A stretch of 64,000 nt of DNA from Lysinibacillus sphaericus (GCF_001629735.1 NZ_CP015224.1:2108001-2172000); one strand, 5' to 3'. Shown: positions 26,800-37,031, numbered from the stretch's first letter. Program-made: numbers and translations. The notes: a model not told the origin generated them from the letters alone.

Positions 26800-28215
26800 T
26801 TATAGCTTTGGAGGCATTGTCCCCTCCGGAATTAACGATTTATACGTCTCCCCATCAAGACGTTCTTGCCATTCCTTTTTAGCTTCTTCAATTAGTACTG
26901 GATTAGCCAATAACTCAATCGCTGTACACGCCATAATTTTAGCAGCTTGTAGCATACCTTTATGGGCGATTGGCGTGACACCTTGAGAAACAACTTGCCA
27001 AGTATGCAATGGTGTTCCTAATGCCATACATACTGTTGTACATTGAACAGTTGGCACATTCCAGCTGACATCTCCCACATCAGTAGAGCCACCCATAATA
27101 AATTCAGGGAGTATACGAGGAATATGATCAGCAATAACTTTTCCTTGTAATTGTTGTACATCGCCTTTATGTAGACCGACCAATGATGAGGCTTGTACTT
27201 CAGGAGAAAACGTATGGAAAATAGCCTGAGCATACTGTTCATCTTCTATTGTATAGTCTGGCATGCCAATTTCAAGTATTTGTTGATACATGACATCATA
27301 AAGTGTCTTATTTGTTATTAAATTAGAAGCAGCACCTTCGAAATCAATTTCTAGGGAAGTGCCTGTCATAAGCGTTGCACCCTTTGCAATATTTTCAACG
27401 CGCTGATAGATTTCTTGCACTTGTTGCTTTTTAGGTGCTCGCACTAAGTAGGTAACTTCGGCATATGGTTGAACAACATTCGGAGATGAACCACCAGAGT
27501 TTGTAATAGCATAATGCACTCGTGCTTCTGGAATGATATGCTCTCGTAAGTAGTTTACCCCAACGTTCATAAGCTCAACAGCATCTAAAGCACTTCTTCC
27601 AAGATGAGGAGCAGCTGCTGCATGAGCACTTTTACCTGTAAACTTAAATGTAACGGCATAGTTTGCAAGAGAGCTACAAGTCATCACCGTTGAAAAAGTA
27701 CCAGGATGCCAGGAAATGGCGATATCTACATCATCGAATAAGCCAGCTTTCGCCATATAAGCTTTACCAGATCCATTTTCTTCGGCAGGGCAACCGTAGA
27801 AACGGATGGTTGCAGATTGCTGATGTTGCTCTAAATAATCCTTTACTGCAACAGCTGCTGCAAATGCTCCTGTTCCTAACAAATTATGGCCACAGCCATG
27901 ACCGCTTCCGCCATTCTCTAGAGGCTCATGATTGGTAACACCACCCTTTTGGCTCAAGCCTGGGAGTGCGTCGTATTCCCCTAAAAAGGCGATAACTGGC
28001 TTTCCTGAGCCAAATGTTCCGACCAGCGCCGTATCAAGACCAGCCACGCCAACCTCAGTTTGAAAACCCTCTTTTTCTAGTGCCTCTTTCATATATTGCA
28101 TCGATTGTTTCTCTTGAAAATGAAGCTCCGGTACTGCCCAAATCGCATCGCTTAAGGCCACACTCGCTTCCTTCTTTGCCTCAATCAATGTAGAAATTTT
28201 CTCTTGAAATCTCAT
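26800..28215 (-). CDS. M20-family amidohydrolase, AbgB-like
   Basis: 471 residues, the length of AbgB (p-aminobenzoyl-glutamate hydrolase subunit B). Zinc-site motifs of the M20D group: EYDALPG, GHGCGHNLLGTG, CPAEENGSGK, ISWHPG, and a late DVGDVSWNVPT. A dimerisation domain (about 185-300) splits the catalytic domain. It probably hydrolyses an N-acyl amino acid or p-aminobenzoyl-glutamate. It follows the MFS gene by 22 bases, so uptake and cleavage are probably coupled. No AbgA partner gene is present, so the exact substrate is open. Confidence 0.85.
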   Translation of the reverse strand: MRFQEKISTLIEAKKEASVALSDAIWAVPELHFQEKQSMQYMKEALEKEGFQTEVGVAGLDTALVGTFGSGKPVIAFLGEYDALPGLSQKGGVTNHEPLENGGSGHGCGHNLLGTGAFAAAVAVKDYLEQHQQSATIRFYGCPAEENGSGKAYMAKAGLFDDVDIAISWHPGTFSTVMTCSSLANYAVTFKFTGKSAHAAAAPHLGRSALDAVELMNVGVNYLREHIIPEARVHYAITNSGGSSPNVVQPYAEVTYLVRAPKKQQVQEIYQRVENIAKGATLMTGTSLEIDFEGAASNLITNKTLYDVMYQQILEIGMPDYTIEDEQYAQAIFHTFSPEVQASSLVGLHKGDVQQLQGKVIADHIPRILPEFIMGGSTDVGDVSWNVPTVQCTTVCMALGTPLHTWQVVSQGVTPIAHKGMLQAAKIMACTAIELLANPVLIEEAKKEWQERLDGETYKSLIPEGTMPPKL

Positions 28216-28237
28216 AATTGTCCCTCCAATTTGTTCT

Positions 28238-29461
28238 TTATGCTTTCAATAATGCTCCCTTTTGATCGTTTAGCGTCACAAGCGACACAATACAAATGAG
28301 TGCGAATCCAATCAGCATCCAAAAGGCTGCATCAAAGGAACCATTAAAGGCATCGACCATAAAACCAATAGCCATGGGCGTAACAAACCCCGCTAGCTGT
28401 CCGCCTGTATTCGCAATCCCCATCGCTGAGCCTGTTATAGACGAAGGCAATTTCTTTAAAACGATTACGGGTAGTAGCGTGATGACAAATGCGATAAAAA
28501 TAGAAACAACTGTTTGATAGCCAATAAATAATGTCACCGTTTTCGCAGTAAACATTAAATACAGTAAAATACCGATCACTGCACAGGAAATGGAGCCTAA
28601 CACCTTTTCCATTCCTTTTGGAAGCTTATCGATGATATAGCCACTACCATACACCCCAATAATTGTTGTAATGGCAGGAATCGTTTGTGCCCAACCAATG
28701 GACATTAAATCTAGTCCACGATTTTTTTGAAGATACGTTGGAATCCACGATACTAATCCCCAGTTCACCGCATAAATACAGAAATAAGCAATAATCAAAT
28801 TCCACATCAGCGGTGTTTTCAATAGTTCTTTAAAGCTTACCTTGACTGTCGGACTACCTGTCTCAGCAGCATCTGCTGTTTCAGCTTTTGGTAGCTGAAT
28901 GTATTTCCAATATAAATAAGCAATAATGGCTCCAATAGCCCCGATAATGATAAACATCATACGCCAGCCAATTGTTCCTAATAAATACGCGGCTAACAGT
29001 GGTACAATTAGCGAAACAATCCCACCAGAGGTAAGCATAATCGACATCGCTCTTCCTCTTTCTTCTTTCGGAAAAATCGTGGCAATAATTTTAGAGCTAG
29101 ACGGCTGGAATCCACCCTCGCCAATGCCGAATAAGAAACGAATAACAATCATTGCTGTTAAAGACCAGGCAATAGCCGTTAGTCCCGTAAAAATAGACCA
29201 CATGATGACTGCCATTAGTAAGATTCGTTTTGCGCCAAATTTATCAGCTAGCCAGCCTCCTGGTATTTGCATAATGGCATACCCTAAAAAGAAAGCGCTT
29301 AAAATGATACCCGTCGAAGATGCATCCAATTGCAAATCACCTGTAATTGAAACGACCGCGTAGTTCATAATATAGCGATCTAAGTTCCCTAAAGACCAGC
29401 CTAAAAATAATAGTGCAAGGATGACATTTCTAGATTTTTTCGTTACGTCATTTGTTGTCAT
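28238..29461 (-). CDS. MFS transporter, anion:cation symporter-like
   Basis: 407 residues and twelve membrane segments. The MFS loop-2/3 signature GGWLADKFGAKR and FGIGEGGFQPSSSKIIATIFP with PKEERGRAMSIM are typical of the ACS group that takes up organic anions. It is the first gene of a two-gene operon with the AbgB-like hydrolase. The likely cargo is the hydrolase substrate. Confidence 0.88.
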   Translation of the reverse strand: MTTNDVTKKSRNVILALLFLGWSLGNLDRYIMNYAVVSITGDLQLDASSTGIILSAFFLGYAIMQIPGGWLADKFGAKRILLMAVIMWSIFTGLTAIAWSLTAMIVIRFLFGIGEGGFQPSSSKIIATIFPKEERGRAMSIMLTSGGIVSLIVPLLAAYLLGTIGWRMMFIIIGAIGAIIAYLYWKYIQLPKAETADAAETGSPTVKVSFKELLKTPLMWNLIIAYFCIYAVNWGLVSWIPTYLQKNRGLDLMSIGWAQTIPAITTIIGVYGSGYIIDKLPKGMEKVLGSISCAVIGILLYLMFTAKTVTLFIGYQTVVSIFIAFVITLLPVIVLKKLPSSITGSAMGIANTGGQLAGFVTPMAIGFMVDAFNGSFDAAFWMLIGFALICIVSLVTLNDQKGALLKA

Positions 29462-29736
29462 TTATATCCCTCCCATGATCCCTTTTTATGGCAGTGATTG
29501 CATCACCGCTACGATTACTCTTTAAGATTCTTGCCCCCTTGTAAATCTAGTAAAATCAAAACCCCTTTTATATACCGACATTTTCGTTATATATTCGTAT
29601 AATAATCAAAGTAGTCAAAAAATACAATATTTTTTTGAAAATTTCTAATAGATAATCGCATCCTTCACTATGAATGATTTCCTCAAAAAGCTCACAACTC
29701 ATGAACTGACCTTTGTTTTCAATCCTAAAATTTGAG
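29462..29736. other. Promoter region of the MFS/hydrolase operon
   Basis: About 275 bases between the transporter start and the regulator terminator. A 44-codon minus-strand frame at 29568-29702 (MSCELFEEIIHSEG start, hydrophobic tail) has a weak AAAGG site; it could encode a small membrane peptide but has little other support. No other feature is seen. Confidence 0.35.
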
Positions 29737-29779
29737 AAAAAAAAAAATGCCCAAACCATGGGCTGGTTTGGAGCATCTT
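29737..29779 (-). terminator. Intrinsic terminator after the regulator gene
   Basis: Arms GATGCTCCAAACC and GGTTTGGGCAT, followed by a run of more than ten T on the minus strand. Confidence 0.85.
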
Positions 29780-29787
29780 TTTAGTTT

Positions 29788-31089
29788 CTAGACAAGCTGA
29801 TACATTTTTATTGGTCTACCACGCGTATGCTGTAACTCTTCACCACAAATTCTTGCTAAATCCACACTACATAAATCAGCAACAATACGCTGTGCGTTTC
29901 TTTCACTCATTTGAAGCTGTGTCGCTAAATCCTTTGTCGTAAAATGTTTCCAGCGCATTTTCTGCACAAGCGCATGGATTTTCATATACGTTTTAATACT
30001 AATATTACCCTTTTTTAGCTTTTCTAAAATATCAGGGTCTTCTGCTCGGTAAGAATAAGACAGTTCTTCTATATGTCCAACCGACTCAATAATCGTACCA
30101 TCATCCTGAATCATCACAATATCGACGGCCTCATTTTCTTTGGTCTGTCTAAGCCCACGATGAGCATGTAGCTCCGCATTGAATACGGTTTGCGCAAAAC
30201 CAATACCTGCTGTTACTTTGGCCTCCATTTCAATTGATAGTTGATACATTTTTTCCTGTAGAAATTTAATTTGCCCTTCAATGGCTCCCCTTGTACTAAA
30301 AATTGTATATTTTCCATTCCCTTCTTCAATGAGGGAACCGTCAATTTGTTCACAAAGTTGCAGTAGATGTTCCTTGGTACGTAGCTCTAAATATTGAATA
30401 CGATACCCTTGCTTCATACGTTCCTTTAAGGAATCGAAGTCCTTGATTTCAAGCATCACAGCACCAATTTGGGTTTCTTTATAGTAGGATGTTTTGATTT
30501 TTTCGGTAAACAGCTGGACTGTATGGTAAATCTCTGTTTTTGTAGGAGATACCCAATAGGAAGGAACCCCTCGACCTTTCAGCTCCTCATCAACGGAAGG
30601 ATAGCAAGTGATAGCAAAATCAATCTTTCCCTCCTGCCAAAGAGTATAGTGGAAATCAAACAACTCTTTTGGATCAATCGCTACATCAAATTCCTTTAAA
30701 TACATGTTATTCACATTTTTTTGGATCTCCGCTAAACCCTCTGAAGCCATTTGTGAGGGAGAAGGGATAAGGTCGATACTAACATTTTCAATAAACTTCT
30801 TTTGTCGATAGGATTGCTCTAAAAATCCTCTGTAAATAGCCGCCTCCGAAAAAATGATATGTGCCAATTTATCGTGCGAAACTGTTGTTTGACACGCTAT
30901 CTTATAAGGGATGTAGCCAGAAAACAGCCAGAAATCCACATCTTGGTTATATGTCTCCACAAGATGCTTTGTCTCTGTCGCAATAGAATAAATATACGGA
31001 ATAAATTCCATATCCTGTTCAATCTCTCTGGCTAAAGCGATAATTCTATTGACGGATTTGACAGGACCCACAACACCTATTTTATACAT
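29788..31089 (-). CDS. Probable transcriptional regulator of the AbgB/MFS operon
   Basis: 433 residues in three parts. Residues 1-170 form an alpha/beta sensor-like domain starting MYKIGVVGPVKSVNR. Residues 195-330 resemble a degenerate cyclase-like domain with VTAGIGFAQTVFNAELHAHR. The C-terminal 75 residues hold a winged helix with FTTKDLATQLQMSERNAQRI and a closing RGRPIKMYQL hairpin. No phosphorylation or periplasmic export signal is seen. Position upstream of the transporter/hydrolase pair suggests it controls their use. The family is not one I can name with certainty. Confidence 0.7.
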   Translation of the reverse strand: MYKIGVVGPVKSVNRIIALAREIEQDMEFIPYIYSIATETKHLVETYNQDVDFWLFSGYIPYKIACQTTVSHDKLAHIIFSEAAIYRGFLEQSYRQKKFIENVSIDLIPSPSQMASEGLAEIQKNVNNMYLKEFDVAIDPKELFDFHYTLWQEGKIDFAITCYPSVDEELKGRGVPSYWVSPTKTEIYHTVQLFTEKIKTSYYKETQIGAVMLEIKDFDSLKERMKQGYRIQYLELRTKEHLLQLCEQIDGSLIEEGNGKYTIFSTRGAIEGQIKFLQEKMYQLSIEMEAKVTAGIGFAQTVFNAELHAHRGLRQTKENEAVDIVMIQDDGTIIESVGHIEELSYSYRAEDPDILEKLKKGNISIKTYMKIHALVQKMRWKHFTTKDLATQLQMSERNAQRIVADLCSVDLARICGEELQHTRGRPIKMYQLV

Positions 31090-31203
31090 CTATTGTTCCT
31101 ACCTTCTTTGTGAAACTACAATGGTTATGTAAAAAATTTCTTTACTCTTCTGTTCATAGTATAGCGGACAACCAATTTACTAGACAAATAAAAAAATTTA
31201 TAA

Positions 31204-31229
31204 AGAAAAACCCCGAATTTCTCGGGGCT
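31204..31229 (-). terminator. Intrinsic terminator after the repeat protein
   Basis: GC-rich arms CCCCGAGA and T-CTCGGGG-type pairing (CCCCGAATTTCTCGGGG) followed by TTTTTC on the minus strand, a few bases past the stop. Confidence 0.85.
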
Positions 31230-31233
31230 TACC

Positions 31234-34104
31234 TTATTTCATATCCTGTGGATACATGTTTTTATAAAGTAATTCTAATTTTTTGGAAAGCTTCCCATAA
31301 GCTGATTGCCAGGCCTTACGAGCCGCCTCGTCGCCATCCTCTTTGTATAATGCATGGACATCGGCAACCTTCTTCAAATCAGTTTCGGCTTGCGTAAGCT
31401 TCGAATAGTTTTTGATGATCTTTTTATCACTAGCGCTCAATGCATCATATGCCGTACGAATTTCTTTTACTTTACCCTCTAGATCAACTATATACTCACC
31501 ATTGACGAGGAGAGAATTGATTGATTCAATTAATGTCAAAGCATTTTCATTCGTTTGTTGTTGACCTTGTTGCTTTTCGCTAATTAATTTTTGGATATCT
31601 GAATGAATAAGGCTCACTTGCTTAGACGTAAGCTTTTCAAAAGCCTTGATAACAGTACTTGGGTTAGCGCTAAACGATTTATCATAGGTCTTCATAAAGG
31701 ACTCTACTTTTTTCACATCTGCGATCGCCGCTTTTAAAATATCATAATTGGTAATTAGCTTTTTATCACTTGAGCTTAAGCTACTGTATTGCTTAGAAAG
31801 TGTATTAATTTTATCTATTGACACTAAATATTGATCATTGGCAACAATCATAGCTATTTCATCATTCAATTGCTTTATATTTGGTGCATTTTCATCAATA
31901 ATTTGATTCTTTAACAATGCTTCGTATTGCTCTTTTGCTAAATGCTGTTGATTAGCAGGTAATTTAGCATACGCTTTTTGCACAGACTCTATTTTTTTAG
32001 CTTGTTTAGCTGCATCTGTTTCTTCTTTAGCGGCTTGAATTTTTTTATAGAAAGATTTGACACCTGTAATATCCTTCTGAGCACCTGTTAGTAAATAGTT
32101 ATTGGTTACATATTTTCTTGCACCAGATGACAGCTTTTTATAGGACTGCGCCGCCGTATCAACAGCTTTTTCTAATTGATTGAATGTAAATTTAGTGACA
32201 TCCGCAAATTTGGCGATATCAGCTTTCAATGCCTCTGCCGCAGCTTTATCAGCAGGTACTTTCCCATCCACTGAAACTTTTGGCGTATTTAGTAAAAACT
32301 CTTCAGCATTATAGACAAGCGATTGCTGTAAAGACGTCAGTTTATTATAAGCTTTTAATGTATTCGTATAGCTTGAATTCAATTTACTTTCAGTTACACC
32401 CGTTACGCCAGAAAGCTTTTGATAAGCATCCATATCTTTTATGACTTTTTCAGCCGTTTTTAAATCCTTTTGTAAAGTAATAAGACTGTCATATCCCTCT
32501 ATTTGTGCTGCTGATGCTTTTGTTAAGCTCTTATATTCTTTTACCATACGAGCCACATTATTAACATGACTTTGCCAAGAACTAGCAGATGGGTTTATTG
32601 GATAAATATCATCCCCAATATAGCTATCTATATCATTGTTTAATGTGGCAATTTGACTTTCTTCCGCACTCTCTGCTGTCGCTAAAAGCTGTCCGTACTT
32701 GTCTGGCACCAATTTTAATTGCTTATACGTTAATTTTTCATAGTTGGAACGAATAGACTTGGCAACCGTGACCTGCTTGTTCGGCGTATTATTGGATGAT
32801 AATTTATCAAATGATTTAATAAATTGCTCCACTTTTTTAATATCTGCTTTAGCCTCATTAAGAATCGTTAGGTTTTGAATAGCGCCACGATAATTTTGGG
32901 ATAATTTGGCGATATCTGCCTCAATCGTATTCACGACACCTTGCAAGGAATCCTTATCAGAAGGGACATATTGGGCAATACCATTTGTGTAGGTTAATAA
33001 ATTAACGATGGCCAGATTAAGTCTTCTGACTTCTTTAATTTCCTCAAGATCATTTGGCTCATTTAGAAGGTTCTTAATGCTCGTATATAAAGCATCATTG
33101 ACATCTAAGCTACGCTGTAATAAATCGAACTTATCGTATGCCGCTTCAATCTCCTTAATGTAGGTAGGTAAATCTTTGTCGTTAATTCCCCCCACCTTGT
33201 CCACTTTTTCATTTAACTTATTGATAAGGTCCACATCTGCAAGTGCTCGTTTGAGGACAGCGTAATTCGACACATTTCCTTTAGCTGGCTCTGATAAAGC
33301 CTGATACTTACTTTCTAATGCCTTAATTTTTTCTTCGAAAGACTTTATATCAGTAACATTGTATTTGTTATCATTCACTAATAGATTCTTAATATCATTT
33401 GTTAATGTATCTGTTGGTTCTTTTGATATAGAAATCACTTCAGAACGTGGAGATTCCACAAAAGAAGTGCCTACCTGAGCTTTGACTTTAACAATAATAT
33501 CTTTGATGCCCTTTTCTATCGCATCTTTCGGTATGGTATAGGTGCTACCTGAAGCTCCCTCAATAATAGTAAAGGAATTTTCACCCTCACCTAGCTGATA
33601 AAACCATTGATAACTATATGTAATTTGACCACTTGTTAATGTCGCTCCTGCCTTATCCGTAACAGTAATACCTGCTACTTTCACCGTTTCGCCAGGTGCA
33701 ACAAAATCTGAAGTTGAAAAACCCTCTAACGTTGGCGTTGTAATAGCAAGATTCAACGCATTAATGGTTCTTGGTTCACTTTGATATTTTTTTCCCTCAG
33801 TTGTAGTGGCTTCCACAAAAATAGTTTTACCCGCTGCTTCTACTGGCACCTTTAGCGAAGCAGAAGTAGCTCCTGCAATCGGTTTATTCGTGGACGTTTT
33901 TGAACCGTCTTCACTAGCCACCTTTTCTAGATAATACCATTGGTAGGCATTAACTATAGCATTATTGGGTAATTGATGAACCGTTAATGTTTCATTGACA
34001 ATATTCTGCCCCGTGACCGTCACCGTTTCCTCTGCACTTGCAACAGCCGGTACAATAAGCGCTACGGGTAGTGCTGCTGCTGTTAAAAATAATTTTTTAT
34101 TCAA
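31234..34104 (-). CDS. Secreted helical-repeat surface protein
   Basis: 956 residues from TTG 34104, nine bases after GAGGAGG; the longer frame starts within that site. A signal peptide ends near AVASAEE. Two beta-rich, Ig-like modules (about 30-235; both with YQW-Y or YQWFYQLGEGENS patterns) precede a long array of about 90-residue helical repeats built around NY-x-x-L-K-x-A and L-x-x-x-x-K-x-V-x-x-F (about 240-950). No LPXTG or S-layer-homology domain is seen, so attachment is unclear. The repeats suggest an adhesin or structural surface role. It occupies the place where comA follows comP in Bacillus. Confidence 0.8.
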   Translation of the reverse strand: MNKKLFLTAAALPVALIVPAVASAEETVTVTGQNIVNETLTVHQLPNNAIVNAYQWYYLEKVASEDGSKTSTNKPIAGATSASLKVPVEAAGKTIFVEATTTEGKKYQSEPRTINALNLAITTPTLEGFSTSDFVAPGETVKVAGITVTDKAGATLTSGQITYSYQWFYQLGEGENSFTIIEGASGSTYTIPKDAIEKGIKDIIVKVKAQVGTSFVESPRSEVISISKEPTDTLTNDIKNLLVNDNKYNVTDIKSFEEKIKALESKYQALSEPAKGNVSNYAVLKRALADVDLINKLNEKVDKVGGINDKDLPTYIKEIEAAYDKFDLLQRSLDVNDALYTSIKNLLNEPNDLEEIKEVRRLNLAIVNLLTYTNGIAQYVPSDKDSLQGVVNTIEADIAKLSQNYRGAIQNLTILNEAKADIKKVEQFIKSFDKLSSNNTPNKQVTVAKSIRSNYEKLTYKQLKLVPDKYGQLLATAESAEESQIATLNNDIDSYIGDDIYPINPSASSWQSHVNNVARMVKEYKSLTKASAAQIEGYDSLITLQKDLKTAEKVIKDMDAYQKLSGVTGVTESKLNSSYTNTLKAYNKLTSLQQSLVYNAEEFLLNTPKVSVDGKVPADKAAAEALKADIAKFADVTKFTFNQLEKAVDTAAQSYKKLSSGARKYVTNNYLLTGAQKDITGVKSFYKKIQAAKEETDAAKQAKKIESVQKAYAKLPANQQHLAKEQYEALLKNQIIDENAPNIKQLNDEIAMIVANDQYLVSIDKINTLSKQYSSLSSSDKKLITNYDILKAAIADVKKVESFMKTYDKSFSANPSTVIKAFEKLTSKQVSLIHSDIQKLISEKQQGQQQTNENALTLIESINSLLVNGEYIVDLEGKVKEIRTAYDALSASDKKIIKNYSKLTQAETDLKKVADVHALYKEDGDEAARKAWQSAYGKLSKKLELLYKNMYPQDMK

Positions 34105-34345
34105 ATTAGTTGACCTCCTCAATCCTTCTATTGAATTATATCGGCCACATCTCCCTGATTTCCTTTATTCAGGGGAAAGAATTCAAAAAAGTGTATATTC
34201 TCCTGTATTCTTATCTCTACAATAACAATATTTTGATATTAGTTTATACTCAAAAAACAAAAGCCTTCTAATCCACATTCATAAAAAAACATGAAGAGAT
34301 TAAAAGGTGAAAATTGTATTGGATATATGCCTTCTGTTCATCTAC

Positions 34346-36700
34346 TTATCCTCGAATCATATAAGTAGGGCGGTTCAGCGTACTATACGCATAAGGATAC
34401 GGCTGTTGAGTTTCACTTACGCATATACGAATCATCATCCCTTCTCCTACCTTACTGTTTAATGTGAATTTCCCATTAAAAGCCTGAACCCTCTCTTGCA
34501 TACCTTGAATGCCCATTGATTCGGCCAGCATAATGTCATCTAAATTACACCCTACCCCATCATCACTATACAAAACTTCAAAGCCTTCTTCCGTGCTTAG
34601 TAAATAGATGGTAACGGTATTGGCATAGGAATGTTTTAACGCATTGTTTAATAATTCTTGAAACAGTCGATAAATCATTAAATTTAAACGCTCATCCTCT
34701 AAGTAAAGTCGATCTATAGTATATAACAATACAAAATTAGCCCGTTTTTGAATTTTTTGAATCAGCTTCTCAAGTGCAGCATTTAAGCCCAATGTATCTA
34801 ACAAAGGGGGCTTTAAATTTTCACAGTATCCTCGTAAATCATTCAGAGAGGTAATCATATGCTCGTGGAGCTTCCTCAGTTTAATGGGTATATTTTCTGA
34901 ATCCTTCATGTGCATCAGGACATCCATTTCTCTGGCAATATGAAGCTGCTCCTGTAATATCGTATCATGAAGCTCTTGGGCTAACTGATACTTCTCCTCC
35001 TCAAAACGGAGCCAAAGTAATTTATTGAGCCAGGGCAGCTGACGATTATCTGCCTCTTTCATATGCTTTAACTGATCTAAGAGGTCCTCGACCATTTTAG
35101 TATTTTCAATAAAGTTATTTAAATATAACAGCAACAATTCCAGCCATAGCAATTCCTCATCCTTCAGATAAATAGATTTATTATGATCCACCACAAGGAT
35201 TCTTTTATAATTTGCATCTTGATGAATAAAGGCTATATAGAAATGATCTGTCTTTTTAATATCCCCTAAAACTAATCGCTCAAGTAAAACCTCATCAATT
35301 TGATGTTGATTGTATTCCTTGGATTTGTTCGTTAATGTAACTTGGTGTGTTTGAAAATCATACGTGAGAACATAAACGCTCTCCATCTCAAGCTGGAGCA
35401 CAACTTCCTGGACAAACTTCTCCAATAAATCCTCGATCTTCACAACTCTGCCTATACTATCGACGGTCGTATATAAGCGATGGATATAGTCACCTTTCGT
35501 AGAAAACAAAATCTTTCGCTTACGATAATCAACCCGCTCCTTAATGTAAAACAACGCCATTAAGGAAAGAAACGTAAAAAAGAATAGCTCCGTCATACGT
35601 GTAATCGATAAATCCGTCAATAAATACAAACCACCCAAAAGCCAAATGGTAAAAGCAAATGAGAAATTAAAGTAATAGCGTATTCTCGATATAAAGTACT
35701 CCATATCAAATATACGTTCTGTAAGTTGTGTGAACAAGAAGCTTAAAGGAATGAGCATGAGAAATAAAGAACATATATAAGCTTCTAATAATTGTTTATG
35801 AAATAGTATTTCAGGTAGTGCATAAAGAAATAAAAACGGCAAAAATGGAATGATAATACTACTTAACAATATTTTTAACTGGGGCGTTTTATATTTGATG
35901 TATCCTAGTATTATTATTCCTAGAATCACCAGCAATAAAAAGAAAAAAAGGCTTAAAATAATGAACGAATTTTCAAAATGAGTAGAGGGATACAGATTGC
36001 TAAAGACACTTAATACCACACCTGCAATGGGAATCGTATAAAACAAATTAATTTTTTTAGTAAACAACCATTTTAAATCCATAAACTCAAAATATATTTT
36101 TAAAAAGTGTAATAGTATAACTAAACAAAGTAGCATACTGCTTCGATTGATTATTATTCCTAAAAGATTTAACCTAGCAGATGCTCCACTACTAACATAA
36201 GCTAAGGAAACCGTTAAGATAAAAAGAATCAATAAATTTAAGAGAATTGTATTTTTTTGTTTATAATACAAATATAAAGTGATAAATAACGTAAGAAGGA
36301 AATAACAAAAAGGAACTATTAAAACATAAAAAAATTGTTCAGGTATATCATATAACTTAATATTTAGGTTTATAACAGCCCCATTATCTTTCATTATTGT
36401 CAATTCTCTAGCGGCACGAATTACAGGTTCGTACTTTAAATCACGGAGACTATCAATCTGTTTTCCATCAACTTCTAAAATAATATCGCCTTTTTTTATT
36501 TTATGTTTTTCAGCCCATTCTTTATAATATGGCTCTATTAAAATCCATTGTCCATTCTCGTTTTGAACATCCATACTTAAAATAGGCTTGCTGTATGTAA
36601 CATTTAGTAAATAAAGCCCAATTACCAAATATGTACTTACAGCAAACCAAAACCATTTTTTATAATTAAAATTTAATACCAAATTGTACTTTCTAAACAT
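34346..36700 (-). CDS. comP: ComP-like sensor histidine kinase
   Basis: 784 residues. TM1 (about 15-33), a PDZ-like extracytoplasmic loop (about 50-100, KKGDIILEVDGKQIDSL), seven further membrane helices to about 390, a GAF-like linker (405-530), then a HisKA_3 domain with phosphoacceptor His578 in AQELHDTILQEQ and an ATPase domain with the N-box LLNNALKHSYAN and GIQGMQERV. The N-terminus overlaps comX by 28 bases in another frame, the arrangement known from B. subtilis. Its partner response regulator is not adjacent. Role: detects the ComX pheromone and phosphorylates a ComA-like regulator. Confidence 0.85.
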   Translation of the reverse strand: MFRKYNLVLNFNYKKWFWFAVSTYLVIGLYLLNVTYSKPILSMDVQNENGQWILIEPYYKEWAEKHKIKKGDIILEVDGKQIDSLRDLKYEPVIRAARELTIMKDNGAVINLNIKLYDIPEQFFYVLIVPFCYFLLTLFITLYLYYKQKNTILLNLLILFILTVSLAYVSSGASARLNLLGIIINRSSMLLCLVILLHFLKIYFEFMDLKWLFTKKINLFYTIPIAGVVLSVFSNLYPSTHFENSFIILSLFFFLLLVILGIIILGYIKYKTPQLKILLSSIIIPFLPFLFLYALPEILFHKQLLEAYICSLFLMLIPLSFLFTQLTERIFDMEYFISRIRYYFNFSFAFTIWLLGGLYLLTDLSITRMTELFFFTFLSLMALFYIKERVDYRKRKILFSTKGDYIHRLYTTVDSIGRVVKIEDLLEKFVQEVVLQLEMESVYVLTYDFQTHQVTLTNKSKEYNQHQIDEVLLERLVLGDIKKTDHFYIAFIHQDANYKRILVVDHNKSIYLKDEELLWLELLLLYLNNFIENTKMVEDLLDQLKHMKEADNRQLPWLNKLLWLRFEEEKYQLAQELHDTILQEQLHIAREMDVLMHMKDSENIPIKLRKLHEHMITSLNDLRGYCENLKPPLLDTLGLNAALEKLIQKIQKRANFVLLYTIDRLYLEDERLNLMIYRLFQELLNNALKHSYANTVTIYLLSTEEGFEVLYSDDGVGCNLDDIMLAESMGIQGMQERVQAFNGKFTLNSKVGEGMMIRICVSETQQPYPYAYSTLNRPTYMIRG

Positions 36701-36831
36701 ACATCTTCATCAAACGAATCCAAAATTGCCTTTTGTTCCAGTTCTGTTACACCAACAAGAGAAGCTTTCTTTTCTTTTAACAATGTTACCAACGACGGAT
36801 TTTGCTCTAAATATTGAACCATGTTAATCAT
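36673..36831 (-). CDS. comX: ComX-like pheromone precursor
   Basis: 52 residues from ATG 36831, seven bases after GGAG; a TTG 16 codons upstream has a poorer site. From memory it aligns along its length with B. subtilis ComX (55 residues): MINMVQYLEQNPSL against MQDLINYFLNYPEA, then ASLVGVTELEQKAI against ACLIGFDVQETETI. The C-terminal tail ESTIWY carries the single Trp that is prenylated in ComX pheromones, here second from the end. No comQ (the prenyltransferase) lies upstream: 36880-37092 is short and noncoding. Overlap with comP supports the call. Confidence 0.78.
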   Translation of the reverse strand: MINMVQYLEQNPSLVTLLKEKKASLVGVTELEQKAILDSFDEDVCLESTIWY

Positions 36832-37031
36832 AAAATCGCTCCATTTCATTAGTTTTTTATAGTTACTATTATTATCCAATAAAACCTCTACACAAAGGAA
36901 TTATTAACCATATTTGTAACTATAAATTGATTATACCATCATTCACCTACAATTCAACATAATTTTCTAAAAAATACAATAATATAATAGAATATGTAAT
37001 GAATTTGCTTAGTTCTCCATAGTTTGACATA

